Source of the DNA: Aphrophora alni
Lineage: Eukaryota; Arthropoda; Insecta; Hemiptera; Aphrophoridae
DNA: 64,000 bases
Direction: 5' to 3'
NCBI GenBank assembly: GCA_963513935.1
Contig: OY740773.1
Span: 99,867,291-99,931,290 of the forward strand
How positions within the stretch are numbered: position 1 is the first letter of the stretch; each line of letters opens with the position of its first letter. The notes under the pieces were generated by a model. That model was not told where the DNA came from, made no database searches, and was given only the letters and a program-made list of their open reading frames with translations. Shown in pieces: positions 1-13,047 of the stretch. A program made the position numbers and the translations under genes.

Positions 1-268
1 ATTATTCTTGTGTGAATTATATGAAGTGCAGTTGGATATTATAGTGTGTTAAATAAGATGAGAAAATAAAATAGTTAATCACAGTGAAATATTGACATAG
101 TTATTAAAACATGAAGAAAGAAGTAATTATATCAAACTAGTCAATTACCTGAAAATAATATTAAAAGAAGAAAAAATTGAAATAGCGGTGAGATTAAATA
201 ATTATGGTTGAAATATTTTTTTTGTTTAAGTAATTAATGAAAGAAACTTGAACTATTAATCAGAATTG

Positions 269-308
<40 letters not shown>

Positions 309-549
309 TATATATACATTTTCTTTTTGTTTTCACTAATACACTTTATATTTTATTGACTGATTTTTTTTTTGTATTATATTTAATTTATTATTTTTTC
401 ATTATTAATAATTTTTTTTGAGAAAGCCGGCACCAACCTAACCCCGAGATAGACAATAATAATTTTTTTTTGAAAAATTAATGAACATAATAATTAAAAA
501 AATTTTTATTGTTTGAAATTTGCTTAAATAAAATAACACTAAATAAATA
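1..549. repeat. Direct repeat A, copy 1
   Basis: This block recurs nearly base for base at 928-1628. It holds an (AT)n tract at 270-304 and a short GC-richer island near 423-450 (AAAGCCGGCACCAACC) that stands out in AT-rich surroundings. The left end lies at the window edge, so the unit may extend further. No open frame is conserved between copies, so it is probably noncoding: either a tandem segmental duplication or two copies of an unclassified element. Confidence 0.85.
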
Positions 550-927
550 AAGAAAAAAAAGTTAAACAAGCAATAAGCTAATTTTTATTAAATAAATTAT
601 ATTTTTCATTGTTAATTTTGTTTTGTTCCCATAAAAATATTTAAATAAACATTTTTAGGGAAAATTACCCAGGAGATAATTATAACAATTCAAAATATAT
701 TAAAGGGAGTTATTCAAATATGTCATGTTATTCAAATTTATTTTCATTATTTAATATATATAAATTATACATTTAAATTAATAAATTAATATTTATATAC
801 ACACAAACATTACACATATACAAAAATACAAAATTTAATAGGCAAGTGCAAAAAGACCATATGAGTGAAAACAACAGTGAATCATGTGATTAGAAACAAC
901 AGTTTAAAAAAAAAAGAAATTTTCATT
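550..927. other. AT-rich spacer between copies of repeat A
   Basis: This stretch is very AT-rich, with A and T homopolymers. I see no gene or element in it. Confidence 0.5.
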
Positions 928-1288
928 ATTATTCTTGTGTGAATTATATGAAGTGCAGTTGGATATTATAGTGTGTTAAATAAGATGAGAAAATAAAATA
1001 GTTAATCACAGTGAAATATTGACATAGTTATTAAAACATGAAGAAAGAAGTAATTATATCAAACTAGTCAATTACCTGAAAATAATATTAAAAGAAGAAA
1101 AAATTGAAATAGCGGTGAGATTAAATAATTATGGTTGAAATATATTTTTTTTGTTTAAGTAATTAATGAAAGAAACTTGAACTATTAATCAGAATTGTTT
1201 TATATATGTATATATATATATATATATAATATATATATATATATTATATATATATATATAATATATATATATAATATACATATATATA

Positions 1289-1336
<48 letters not shown>

Positions 1337-1628
1337 ATATACATATATATATTTAATATATATACATATATATATGTATATATATATTAAATATATATAC
1401 ATTTTCTTTTTGTTTTCACTAATACACTTTATATTTTATTCACTGATTTTTTTTTGTATTATATTTAATTTATTATTTTTTCATTATTAATAATTTTTTT
1501 TGAGAAAGCCGGCACCAACCTAACCCCGAGATAGACAATAATAATTTTTTTTTGAAAAATTAATGAACATAATTATTTAAATATTTTTTTTTGTTTGAAA
1601 TTTGCTTAAATAAAATAACACTAAATAA
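928..1628. repeat. Direct repeat A, copy 2, with expanded AT microsatellite
   Basis: Starts with the same bases as position 1 and follows copy 1 to the shared ATAACACTAAATAAA near 1615-1628. It is about 150 bp longer than copy 1, almost entirely because the AT tract at 1198-1392 has expanded and become interrupted. Confidence 0.85.
1198..1392. repeat. Interrupted (AT)n microsatellite
   Basis: About 195 bp of alternating A and T with a few G/C interruptions and repeated small AT palindromes. The matching site in copy 1 (270-304) has only about 35 bp. Confidence 0.9.
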
Positions 1629-3312
<1,684 letters not shown>

Positions 3313-3420
3313 TACTGGGAAGCAATCAAGGATAGTTCAGTTGGTAGAGCATTGATAAAGCCAAAAGTCCTGGGTTCAATTCTCAGTCTAGGTCGTATAT
3401 TTTTCACTTGAAATTAATAT
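3313..3420 (+). repeat. tRNA-Tyr-like SINE, copy 1
   Basis: The copy has an A-box-like TAGTTCAGTTGGTAGAGC and a T-arm/B-box CTGGGTTCAATTCTCAG, then AGTCTAGGTCGTATATTTTTCACTTGAAATT, which is shared in pieces with copies at 3589 and 58550. The anticodon-stem region is shortened compared with copy 2. This is a tRNA-derived interspersed repeat and not a working tRNA gene, because the acceptor stem does not pair properly. Confidence 0.75.
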
Positions 3421-3588
3421 TTAATTATTAATACTAGCTTGGCAAAGCGTTAAAATCAATAAATTAATATCATTAAATACATACGTAAAGGCTCCAAGCC
3501 GAGTACACAGTTTAGTTTTCGAGGTAATTGATCTGTTATAACTGAAAAATCGCAGTAAAAACAAAATTAAGTGAGAAGTGTACGCCCC

Positions 3589-3702
3589 ATACTGGGAAGC
3601 GATCAAGGACAGCTCAGTTGGTAGAGCATTGGCGCGTAAAGCCAAAGTTCCTGGCTTCAATTTCCAATCTAGGGTCGTGTTTTTTTCACTTGAACTAATT
3701 AG
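3589..3702 (+). repeat. tRNA-Tyr-like SINE, copy 2 (best preserved cloverleaf)
   Basis: The D-arm is AGCTCAGTTGGTAGAGC. The anticodon arm is TTGGC, loop GCGTAAA, GCCAA, a perfect 5-bp stem with a 7-base loop whose middle reads GTA (Tyr). The base before the anticodon is C where a working tRNA has U33. The T-arm is slightly decayed and acceptor pairing is poor. After the tRNA part comes the family tail ending in TTTTCACTTGAA. Confidence 0.78.
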
Positions 3703-4780
3703 TTAATGCTTTATTTATTAAACATCAAATCACCAGTTAGTATTTAAACATATCAGCTGCTTAGTAACAATGCAATAATGTTTACGGATTTGTATCAAGC
3801 TCTAAGGACGTCACGCCGTTATTTGTCATTTGATTTCTTTTAAACAAAGATTGATGGATTCAGGAGAAAGAGTTCTAAAAAATTATTCTTAGTAATTGTT
3901 TTGAGAAAACAGCCGTTTTACTGTTATTTTGATTTGAAAAGTTGTAAGTGTTACTGAATTCAAACGAAATGTTCTACGCAAATCTAGGGTGTTGTAGACA
4001 ATTACGAAGAATTAATGTTTTACGTATTTTGATAAATTAGTTAACATTAGAGAGAGAATTAAAAAACTATTTGTTTGTCGTTAAAAATAAAAATGTTTGG
4101 TCTCTTGTTAATATGTTGTGAAATTAAATGATTTCAAGATATTCGACGTTAAGTAGTTTAAAATAGCCACCATTTTGACATGAGTAAAAGAAATCGGTTG
4201 ATTATTTATGTAAAATGTGGTCTTTATAAAACTAAATGGCATTCACAATTTCATTTTCGTAGCATTTACCGTTAAAAAATACGATTTTCTTTTCTTTTTT
4301 TTTGATAAAAAAGATTAGATACAAAACTAATTTTATTAGGAAGTATGTTCATGTAAAATTTTCATTTGTTTGGATATAAGGAAAAAGCTCCTTAATTCCT
4401 AAAACTTTTTTTTAAAAACCCTGTATATTAAAAATTAGCTGTGGTACATTTTTAAAAACAATCTTGAAAGTCACGGTTTCCCAGAATGAACACTGATAAA
4501 TCGGAAAATAGTTCGTCAATCTAAAATTTAAAAAACATTATTTTTATAAAAAACTAAATTACCCACAATTTTTATAGTAAGAGATTTCTACATATTATGA
4601 TTAACATGGCGCTTTGACTGTTGAAAATTAATTGTTTTGTTTTTTATAAAGTAACAAATTTTATGACAGGTAGTCCGATATTATGTATCACAGTACAGAT
4701 ATAGATTCTAAGATAATACAAGTTGAAGTACTGGGTTAATTCTCATCCTGTCAGACCGTCCTTAGAACACTGCTTCAGTT
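3703..4780. other. Unannotated AT-rich sequence
   Basis: I see no gene or recognisable element in this stretch. Confidence 0.4.
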
Positions 4781-4783
4781 GAA

Positions 4784-5030
4784 GTAAACTCCAGACTGTT
4801 GTGGCAGTACGCCCTATCTCTAACAAATCTCTCGTTTCTCAACACAGTACTGGTAAAATGGTTGCTAGGACATAGAGGGAATTGCGAAGGTTTACATCCT
4901 TGCCAAAAAAGGTGCCCTGATGTGTCGTATCGCCTGTTTAGCAACTACGAACACAGTCAACCAATGAACCTGGAAAGAGCAACATGTACAAGCACCGAGT
5001 TTAGCTCTAACAAAGTCCATAATCAGGCTT
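4784..5030 (+). pseudogene. LINE retrotransposon RNase H-domain remnant
   Basis: Read in frame from about 4784, the translation gives EVNSRLLWQYALSLTNLSF and then VLVKWLLGHRGN. This resembles the RNase H region of R1/jockey-type LINE ORF2 proteins, where a 'W-x-P-G-H-x-G' segment is followed by 'EKAD-LAKKGA'. After a one-base frame change near 4885 the expected second part appears as AKVYILAKKGALM. The frameshift and the shortness of the matching stretch show that it is dead. Sequence to about 5400 is GC-richer than the flanks and may be the decayed ORF2 3' end, but I cannot align it. Family clade is inferred from recalled motifs only. Confidence 0.5.
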
Positions 5031-5700
5031 AAAAGTGAAAACCACAAAGGTAGTTGTTTTCATAAACGGACATATCCATTCAGTGAACAACTGACCAAAG
5101 TCTAGACTGTCGTTTATTTGGGCAGATATGTGAGTCCGCAAAGCAGGTCCTCATACCGAGTCACTAGAGTACAGGAAAAGAAAACTCTTCGAACTCTAGC
5201 AACCGGGGGATGAAAAAGACACTAGTAGGCGGCAAAATTCTGAAATTAGTTAAAGGTACGGGAATCGGTCTGAGGAGCTAAACCTAGAAGGAGTACCAAT
5301 GAACCTCTGGTTTACTTGCATGAGGCCATCACTCTAACCTAACATTTACAGATTAGACTGGAAGAGCGACAGACAAACAGACGACTAACCGCAAAGATAC
5401 ACTGCCTATAAAGTCACCTCACTCCTATTTCTGACTATATCGCTTTTAATTAGACACATGTCATGTATACAACGGTAAATTTTAGAGAAAACTATGATTC
5501 GTAGAAATCAGAAAATTATTAAGATAGGCGTCTTTTAATTCAATTAATATTTTTCCTCCTGTTCGTGTTTGTGTTTTTTACAAATGATGTTTAGTAACAA
5601 ATTCCAGCTTCGTCAGTTTATCTTCAAATTTCGATAAGAAAGTCGTAACATTGCAACGTCTCCCTGGATAAGTTTCAAACTGATATTTGCGTACCTTTAA
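5031..5700. other. GC-richer sequence, possible LINE 3' remnant
   Basis: The first about 370 bp continue the base composition of the LINE fragment and have no long frame. The rest is ordinary AT-rich sequence with no recognised feature. Confidence 0.25.
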
Positions 5701-6055
5701 AGCAAATATTCATCAAACTTCTAACAAAAAAAAATCCTGTCAAAATCTCCTACAGACAATTTCAATGAAAATTCCTGTTTTTATAAATGAAAAATATTAG
5801 AGGGAAAACAAACAAAAGTTCTTTAACGCACGTAATATGTATAAGCTGAGGTGAAGTTGACAATCCCTTCCTCTCTTTCTATTGGGTCACATGGTACATA
5901 CATTGCATAACAAAACGTTTCTAAACAGTCTGTTGGAATTCAGAACTCGTAACCTATGGGTGGGGTAACCTTTGATAACTTACAGGAATATTTCCATGGA
6001 GAACATTGTATTTTCTTTTACCTCTCTTATATTGTAGAAATGCAGATATGCAATA
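5700..6055 (+). repeat. Direct repeat B, copy 1
   Basis: Shares order and many exact words with 10545-10860, including GTTGACAATCCCTT, CTAAACAGTCTGTTGGAATTC and the GGGGTAAC...ACAGGAATATTT block. No shared open frame. This is an old noncoding duplication or copies of an unclassified element. Confidence 0.75.
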
Positions 6056-7084
6056 AGCAAAACCGAAAACTCTTTTGTGCCTAACGGTAAAAATTTACAT
6101 GACAAAGGTCAGAGATATCTATTATATTAAAGAAATAAAATTAACATTGGTACGAACTAAGTTACAGCAATACAGAACAGTTTCAAATTAAAATAAGCAC
6201 ACGTGTAAGAAACTACGGTTAATCTACTTGAAGATCCCGAAGATTTCAGTAAACTATACAAAAAAAAAACCCTGGGAATTGTCTTCTTTGAACTCAAAGA
6301 GTTTCTACGGTAAAAGACACGATTGTAAAAAATGAACATCCAATCAGAAAAAGCCAGCGAATATCATCCTATGAAATCCACAAGAAATCAAAGCTAATCC
6401 ACAAGAAATACAATATATAAGTCTTATTTTTCGCCATTTTAAAAACATAATGGTATATTCTAATCACCGTACTGATACAGATTTTGTTACAATTAAAACA
6501 CATAGTGGAAACCATGTTTAAATGGCAAATTTTTAAACATTCATCACGTAAACTACGATATACAATAGATCGAGTTCAAAGAACTAATATAAAATTGATT
6601 TAAACTTTTTTTAAAAAACAATGGAATATTCTTCAGATATACAGTAATTCTTGTACCAACATCTTAAACTATTGAAATTTCAAAAATCTATCATAGTTTT
6701 TGTCATTAAATATTTTAATTCCAACCAACCGAACTTCGACTATGGTATACTCTGTAGAAATTTAACATATTTGTAATAAACATGTCAATTTCAATTGACT
6801 ACAAAAGATGATATATTGTCTATATTTTTACAGGTAGATAAAAAAGTTTCGCGCGACTTAATATCCGACCAATATGAACAAATATCACCAAATGTTAGAC
6901 AAATGTTTTATCCCTGTACATAGATGTTTTATATGTTGCTAGAGAAAACATAATTCCTTAATCACTAAAAACGTCGACTATGTGTTAATATTTTCAAATA
7001 GAATATTTGGTGGTTGTTTGAGACGACTGACATATAATTCTACTTTAATGGGCTAAAAATGCAGTGTAATATTTCTTTCCTACA
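6056..7084. other. Unannotated AT-rich sequence
   Basis: No gene or element recognised. Confidence 0.4.
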
Positions 7085-8040
7085 AGTCGAAAAAAAGCGA
7101 TACTAATATGGGACAAAAGGAAGGTACCGCCCAATTTCAGAACAGAAAACTGTATTCTCATCCACGTATAATTAAAGACGGTACTTCAAAAGTCAGACTA
7201 GTTTTTCAACTCGGTGCAGAAATGTTTTATATTAAATATGACTGTACTTTCCTCATCTCTATATATAAAAGTCAAAATCCGCTGACTGATCACGAACTCT
7301 GTGGATACAAAAAGCCTAGAGCCTTGAATTATTAACATGGTTTAGGGTAGGTATGTAGACGCGTAATAAGAAATAAAAATGTTCCACTCCAAGGATATTT
7401 TTTACCCCTAAAGCATAGTTCCAATAAGCCTAGAGTTATGAATTAGTTTGGTGTAGGTCTGTAGACGCGTATTTTGGTTGTGTTAAAAATCTTGAATCTG
7501 AAATATTCGCGTGCTGGTAATATAATCAAAAAATAATTTTGTTGCATATGAGTACTATTGAATATAAATAGTTATTCAAACTCTATAATATTTTCAGGCT
7601 CAGGCTATATACATGGAAATACAACACACCAGATATATTATTTATGTACTGACCGTCACCGGGAAAAAACAATACCAGTGTAAAATAAACAATGCTGTCA
7701 ACAACAGAGTCAAAGCGCGATGTTTATAAATCTACTGCGTTAAAAAGGTTTTATATAAAGAAGATTGGTTATGTAGGGCTGTGATGCTGAATGTAAAATG
7801 TCAAACTCAAAATATACCGAACAAATTGTATAAATACTCAAAGGTAGGAAAATGTCTCCCTACGCAGCAGGGTAACCACGCAAAGGGAAATCAATTTGAA
7901 GTTTTGACAGTTGTCCAGTCCCTTTATTTCTTGTCGCTCATTAATTACTCAAATTGTACTCGGTACCATATGACAAAGTAAATAAAATATATTTTAATTA
8001 CTATACGCAATTATGAGGAGGAATGGTAAAAAATTGGGAG
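7085..8040 (+). repeat. Degenerate duplicated block, copy 1
   Basis: Aligns in order with 9885-10530, and its second half (about 7590-7980) also with 8655-8960. Shared words include TATGGGACAAAA, TTGCATATGAGTAC, CAATGCTG and TAGCCACGCAAAGG-like ends. The 75-residue frame at 7108 is not kept in the sister copies, so I read it as noncoding. Two partial copies of family G (near 7270-7390 and 7430-7510) lie inside. Confidence 0.65.
7270..7510 (+). repeat. Family G repeat, two adjacent partial copies
   Basis: The phrase GACTGATCACGAA, followed by a 'GGGTAGGTCTGTAGACGCGTA' type segment (variants), occurs here and at 19870-20040. The second half is duplicated within this site. A dispersed repeat of unknown class. 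Confidence 0.6.
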
Positions 8041-8068
8041 GTAATAAGGACATTATAAAGTAAAAAAT

Positions 8069-8110
8069 GGTTAGGTTAGGTTAGGTTAAGTTAGGTTAGG
8101 TTATATTAGG
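8069..8110 (+). repeat. TTAGG-type pentamer run
   Basis: Seven to eight near-exact GGTTA units (one AGTTA, one TATTA). TTAGG is the usual insect telomere unit. With nothing else telomeric around, this is an interstitial run. Confidence 0.85.
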
Positions 8111-8654
8111 GCTTTTATTTACACACCTATCCCCAAAAATAAATAGAAACCAACCAAAAGTATTTGCTTACAAAAACGCATATTTTACTCTATACTCCAT
8201 AACATGAGTAGTAATTTGGTGATTTAGGGTTTGGCAATTTTACCCTTTAAATCATAGATTTTTTTTTAAATTCATAAATTTACAGCGATGAAATATACCA
8301 TTTTGTTCAGCGAAGAGTGAGAGGAGGTAGGGTCTTTATTTTGGTCCCATATTGGTATGTCGGAAAATATTTTTATCTTCATTCGAAGTAGAGATTTTAT
8401 ATCGTAGCTTTGAACCATAAATGTTGAAATTATTTTTAAATTTTCACAAATAAAATATTAAAAGACAGCGTTTTTTTTTTTTTTTTATCTGGGAAACAAC
8501 GACACATAAAATAGTGCGGTTTTTGATTTATCGAACAAACGGAGATGCTACGTTTTAGGTGTGAGCGTACATTCCCTAAGTCATATTCTATAAAAACAGA
8601 TGTCTATTGAATAGACTACTATTTTAATGTAGTCTACTTGTTCAAAAAACTCTG
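8111..8654. other. Unannotated AT-rich sequence
   Basis: Contains a T homopolymer near 8471-8486. No gene seen. Confidence 0.4.
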
Positions 8655-8960
8655 TCATCGTTTCAGGCTCTATATCTGCAAATACAACACATAATATACT
8701 ATTTACATATAATATATTCATATATTGACTGTAACTGGGAAAAACAATACTAGTGTAAAATGAACAATGCTGACAATAACAGAGTTTATAGACCTACTGT
8801 TACAAATGTTTATTAATTTATAGAGGAGATTAATTATGTAGGCTCGTGGTGTTGAATAATATATTAAATGTTAAACCCAAAAATCACTGATCAAATTGTA
8901 GAAGTAGGAAAATGTCACTATTCGATAACAGAACGCAGAGACGTAGCCACGCAAAGGTTA
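8655..8960 (+). repeat. Degenerate duplicated block, copy 2 (partial)
   Basis: Matches 7590-7900 in order: GTTTCAGGCTCTATAT, a CTGGGAAAAACAATAC block, a GTGTAAAATGAACAATGCTG block and a GTAGCCACGCAAAGG end. Confidence 0.65.
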
Positions 8961-9884
8961 GATCATAAAAATAGATTATTGAAATATCAATCTTTCAATG
9001 GTCGTAGTAAAGGTTGATTTTTGTATTCGCCGATTATTCCTGAATAGTTTTGGGTAATTTTTTTGAGATTTATTCAAATTTAAACAAAACCGGTAAGGCC
9101 GATTTTGAGAAGTTGATTCACATAGTAGCATCACGGCAATCAATACCAATTTTTCCGTAAGAAGTGAGTTAATTTAATTCTAAAGCATGTTTCCTAATCG
9201 TACACCAAATTAATTTGTTGGCATTTTCTATTCAACTTTATAAATAGTATTGTAACCTTTTACTAACACTAATTTAACCAATATAGTTTCATAACAATAA
9301 TTGGGTATTGTCAATCAACTTACAATATATCCTTAAATATAAAATTTACTACCTAAATAATTACTTTTACTAAATCTACTTTTATGCTCAAAAAGTGGAT
9401 TGCAAGCTGAATTCTCTAATTTTCTCGAGATACCAAAACCCACCCTCTTATTCTTCAACGTTGTCTGAACATATTATACTTTCATCCACGTAAAATTGAA
9501 AGTACAGATTTTAAAGCGAAATAAATAAATCTTGTGGAACCATGAATTTCGACTATCTCAAAATTTGTGGATTTTTGAAGATGCTTTGTATCCACTTAAA
9601 CCACAATAAGTTTTAAAACTACAGTGAACAAAACAGGCGAGTTTTTTCAGATCTATAATAATTTTTTTACAAGCATTTCAAAGGATTGAAATTTTTGAAA
9701 ATCAAAAATCTCCGATACTTTTTGTTAAAAAATTTTAGTTCAAGGAAAAAAAATGTTTCACCAATTGTAACCACACTTCAATTAATATTTTTAAATGAGA
9801 TAATTTGAGACATACTTCGACACATTAATGTAACCAAATATCAGTTTTATGTCTCGCGTGTAGAAGATAAAATGTTTCCGGAGA
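8961..9884. other. Unannotated AT-rich sequence
   Basis: No gene or element recognised. Confidence 0.35.
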
Positions 9885-10530
9885 CACTAATATGGGACAA
9901 AATAAAAATACACTCCGATTTTCAGAAGACAAAGTTATACTCATCTACATTCTCGTATAATGAAATATTGTACTTCAAATATCAGACCAATATTTGAACC
10001 CGGTGTAGCAATGCTTTTTTTATGTGACTGTACTTTCCGCTCTGAAATTATTTAAAAAAAAAAGTTTACTGCATATGAGTACATTTCAATATAACTGTTC
10101 AAACAAATTCCATAACGGTTTCAAGCAATCTGCAAATAAAACTCATATGATTATATTAATTTATATATTGACTGATTACAGTAACAGTACAGAATAGCGT
10201 TACAAAATTTTATATAGAGAAGATTGATTATGTAATGCTGAAAAATATAAAATCAAATTGTATAAATGATCGTATAAAAATGTCTCTAAAAAAGTATGGG
10301 GCGGCGTAGCCACTCAAAGGGTTGGAATTAAGAACAGATATCTTAGTTTGCTATTAATATGTTCAATTAAAAATTTTAACAGTTCATAGCATTTAGAATA
10401 TCCTGTTGGTTATTGTTTATTTATATCGTAACTCGCTATCATATGACAAAGTAAACACAAATAAGATGTGGAAATAGGAGATAATTTGGGAGGTGATAAA
10501 GGACACAAAGTGTTAAAAAGCTGCATAAAC
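9885..10530 (+). repeat. Degenerate duplicated block, copy 3
   Basis: Follows 7085-8040 in order with internal deletions. The CATATGACAAAGTAAA and TTGGGAGGTGATAA-type endings are shared with copy 1 (about 7967 and 8033). Confidence 0.65.
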
Positions 10531-10544
10531 ACTGTGCAAACAAA

Positions 10545-10860
10545 CCCAAACCTAAAAAGCCCATTCAATTTCTGCAAAAAAGTTTAAATACAATTTTAAT
10601 GAAAATTCTTTTTTGTTGTGGATATATTAAAGGGAAAACAAATGTTGACAATCCCTTGCAGTATTTCTACTTGGTCACGTGGTATATAGTTCTAAAACAA
10701 AATGTTTCTAAACAGTCTGTTGGAATTCAGTTCTCGTACATTATTAATGGGGTAACATTTGTTAACTAACAGGAATATTTGCATGGGGATCATTGTATCT
10801 TCTTTTATTTCTTACATAAAGTAGAAATTCCTTTATGCGATAAACAAAACAGTTTCGCAA
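10545..10860 (+). repeat. Direct repeat B, copy 2
   Basis: Partner of 5700-6055. It sits directly after duplicated block copy 3, whereas copy 1 of B precedes block copy 1, so order is not simply conserved. Confidence 0.75.
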
Positions 10861-11109
10861 AATTGATTGCGGTACACATCTTCGAAATAGATTCCTATAG
10901 TAACAACGCCTAACTGGAACAATCAAGATTTTTATGTTGAAAAGTAAATTTTTAAAATCTCTCATTTTAAAAAATAAAATAAACTTATGTAAAATTTTAA
11001 GAGCTTATAAAAATTAAAATTCTTAAACAAAAGTTTTAGATACTTAAAATCAGCATTAAGCGATTAATTGTGTATCTAAGAATATATCTTATAATATACA
11101 ATAATGTGA
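10861..11109. other. Unannotated AT-rich sequence
   Basis: No feature recognised. Confidence 0.3.
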
Positions 11110-11290
11110 AGCTTCAGTATGTGGGTTGAACAGTTGTAGTTTTGTGGGTTTGGTTCAGAGTGCGCTAATGTGGGAAGAGTCAAAGATTTGAATCGACCCT
11201 CGGTGACAATCAGAGAAACATTTGGGTATAAAAAGTAAACACAAACATGTGGAGGAAAGAGCAATAATTTAGGAAGTGATAAAAAGTCAT
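11110..11290 (+). repeat. Dispersed repeat fragment shared with 39770-39850
   Basis: A 'GTAGTTTTGTGGGTTTGGTTCAGAGTGCG' type segment and following bases recur in diverged form near 39790. Its end (near 11262-11300) also resembles the ends of the duplicated blocks at 8030 and 10475. Confidence 0.45.
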
Positions 11291-11305
11291 GAAATGTAAA
11301 AAAGT

Positions 11306-11310
<5 letters not shown>

Positions 11311-11378
<68 letters not shown>
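11311..11378. repeat. (GA)n microsatellite
   Basis: An uninterrupted run of 34 GA units. The Arg-Glu and Leu-Ser open frames over it are artefacts. Confidence 0.98.
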
Positions 11379-11382
<4 letters not shown>

Positions 11383-11755
11383 GAGGTATGCCCAACGTAT
11401 GGACAAAATTATTTGGTCCTCATACAAAATTGTGGGGAATAAAATTCGACTCCTCGTCACCCCCGTCATAGATTTTTAATTTAACATCGATGTATTGCGG
11501 GTTGCCTCCGAACAGCCTTGCCTCCGAATTCGATAGAAAACTAGATGGCTGGAATTGGCATGGTGTCCGAACTCTACAGGAAACAGTCAAAGTGGGAGGA
11601 CATGTATCAGCATAATGCCTCTTTTAGTTATACTGTGCTAATATATTGCGATGTATTCCGTTAAGACATTCGAAAGGTCGGGTCGAAAGAAAGAAAAGGA
11701 CTGTTTAAAAAAAAATACATAAAATCCATTATAGGTTATTACATATTTGAGATAT
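11379..11755. other. Unannotated sequence
   Basis: Slightly GC-richer than its surroundings (GGTTGCCTCCGAACAGCC near 11500). No gene or repeat recognised. Confidence 0.3.
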
Positions 11756-11915
11756 ATTTGAGAACCGGTGTGGTAATCCCAAGGTGAACAGGATCTACAC
11801 CTTTTTTTAACCAGTCGTGGTTTAGGTCCCCTATCCTATCAGATGTCTCTTAATTCTTTCTGATTCCGAGACTATTAGAGTATACGGGGGATGGGGTCAC
11901 TATTTTATCATATTT
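11756..11915 (+). repeat. Family S dispersed repeat, copy 1
   Basis: A diverged member of the commonest short repeat in the window. It has the CTACACCTTTTT head, a decayed GGTTTAGGTCCC box, TTTCTGATTCCGAGAC, and a closing GGGGGATGGGGTC near 11885. See the finding for the full family. Confidence 0.6.
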
Positions 11916-12229
11916 TTTTCTATTTATTTTTAAAGCAATAATGACAGAATATATATAAAATATTTTATGAGCTAAAATTAATTCAAACCTTGAACGACAG
12001 CTTGTAATAAAAATACTTTTGATTGAAACCCTCAAAATTTACTTATCTAAAAGACTAAAGCAGATTTCTTCAAATACAAAGCTATCTATATTTTTAGAAT
12101 AATCCCAAACAATAAATAGACAACTTCCTTTGTTCATCATAATATTCAGAAACCTACACAACACAAGGCTCTCAAGCAATATCATTTGCTATTCTAAACT
12201 TTTCAATGCTATAAAACAATGAAGCCTTG

Positions 12230-12490
12230 GTTTTATGACTGTAATCATCAAATTAAAGGGCAGATATTTTAGCACTGTCATTATAGCTGCCTTGCGTGAC
12301 ATGTTGACCTGTCAAGAAAATGTAAGATGGATTCTATCAGAATCTGTATGAAACATTAAGGGGTGTAGAAAACACATGGTTATTCATTACTGAGGTTAAT
12401 TAATTGCGTGGAGTTAATTGTAGGAAATGTGTAAACGATCTTTTGTGAAAACTGACTTAATTAAATTATTTATTTGATCATGTTTATTTT
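12230..12490 (-). repeat. Family R dispersed repeat, copy 1
   Basis: On the minus strand it matches 40320-40800 and 42200-42650. The best kept core is TTTCATACAGATTCTGATAG followed by TTGACAGGTCAACAT and CACGYAAG. No coding frame. Confidence 0.7.
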
Positions 12491-12611
12491 GTTTTTATAC
12501 TTTTCCAAATTTGACATGGTATAAGGTAAAATTACGTAATGGCTCAAAAATAGTATGTAGAGTTTTTTAACGTGCATTTTCTTTTTTAAATTGAATTACT
12601 TCCAGTTACCT

Positions 12612-12792
12612 TCCTCCTAGCCAACCACAGTGTATTTATACTGGGTCCTCCCTCCGCCATAACCACACGTTGGTGAAAACCGACCAGCACAGAATAAATC
12701 TTGTGTCCTAATTAATTGGGAACCAAACCCACGATATCAGTCGCCACTTTTGATCAGAGAAGTGACGCTCTTAACCTCTGAACTACCACCAG
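12612..12792 (-). repeat. tRNA-derived SINE, second family, copy 1
   Basis: On the minus strand a tRNA-like head GGTGGTAGTTCAGAGGTTAA (A box) and GTGGGTTTGGTTCCC (B box) are followed by a body that ends with CTATAAATACACTGTGGTTGG-type sequence. A 5'-truncated second copy lies at 43410-43535. Confidence 0.7.
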
Positions 12793-13045
12793 AACAACTT
12801 GGTAATAGTTACTTTTTTGCACACATTTCTTTAATTTGTTTTCACGTCTATCATCAAATCTGGGAAGCCCTATTTGAGATACTTCTTCATAAAAATTTTG
12901 AAACTTTGTATAGATGTTGATCTCGGATGACAATACAATAATTCATTGTTATATGCACATGTTTATGGTGGGGGAAACACATGAGCAGTAGGTACGTTTA
13001 TGTAGTATATATAAGATTGGTAGTACAAATTCGCAGTAGGTTATC
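12793..13045. other. Unannotated sequence
   Basis: No feature recognised. Confidence 0.3.
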
Positions 13046-13047
13046 AT

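Noticed and set aside
3589..3702. Functional tRNA-Tyr gene
   Set aside because: Position 33 is C, the acceptor stem does not pair, there is no expected intron context, and the same head with a shared tail occurs at two other places, so it is a SINE.
11210..11471. Leu-Ser and Arg-Glu repeat proteins
   Set aside because: Translations of the (GA)n microsatellite.
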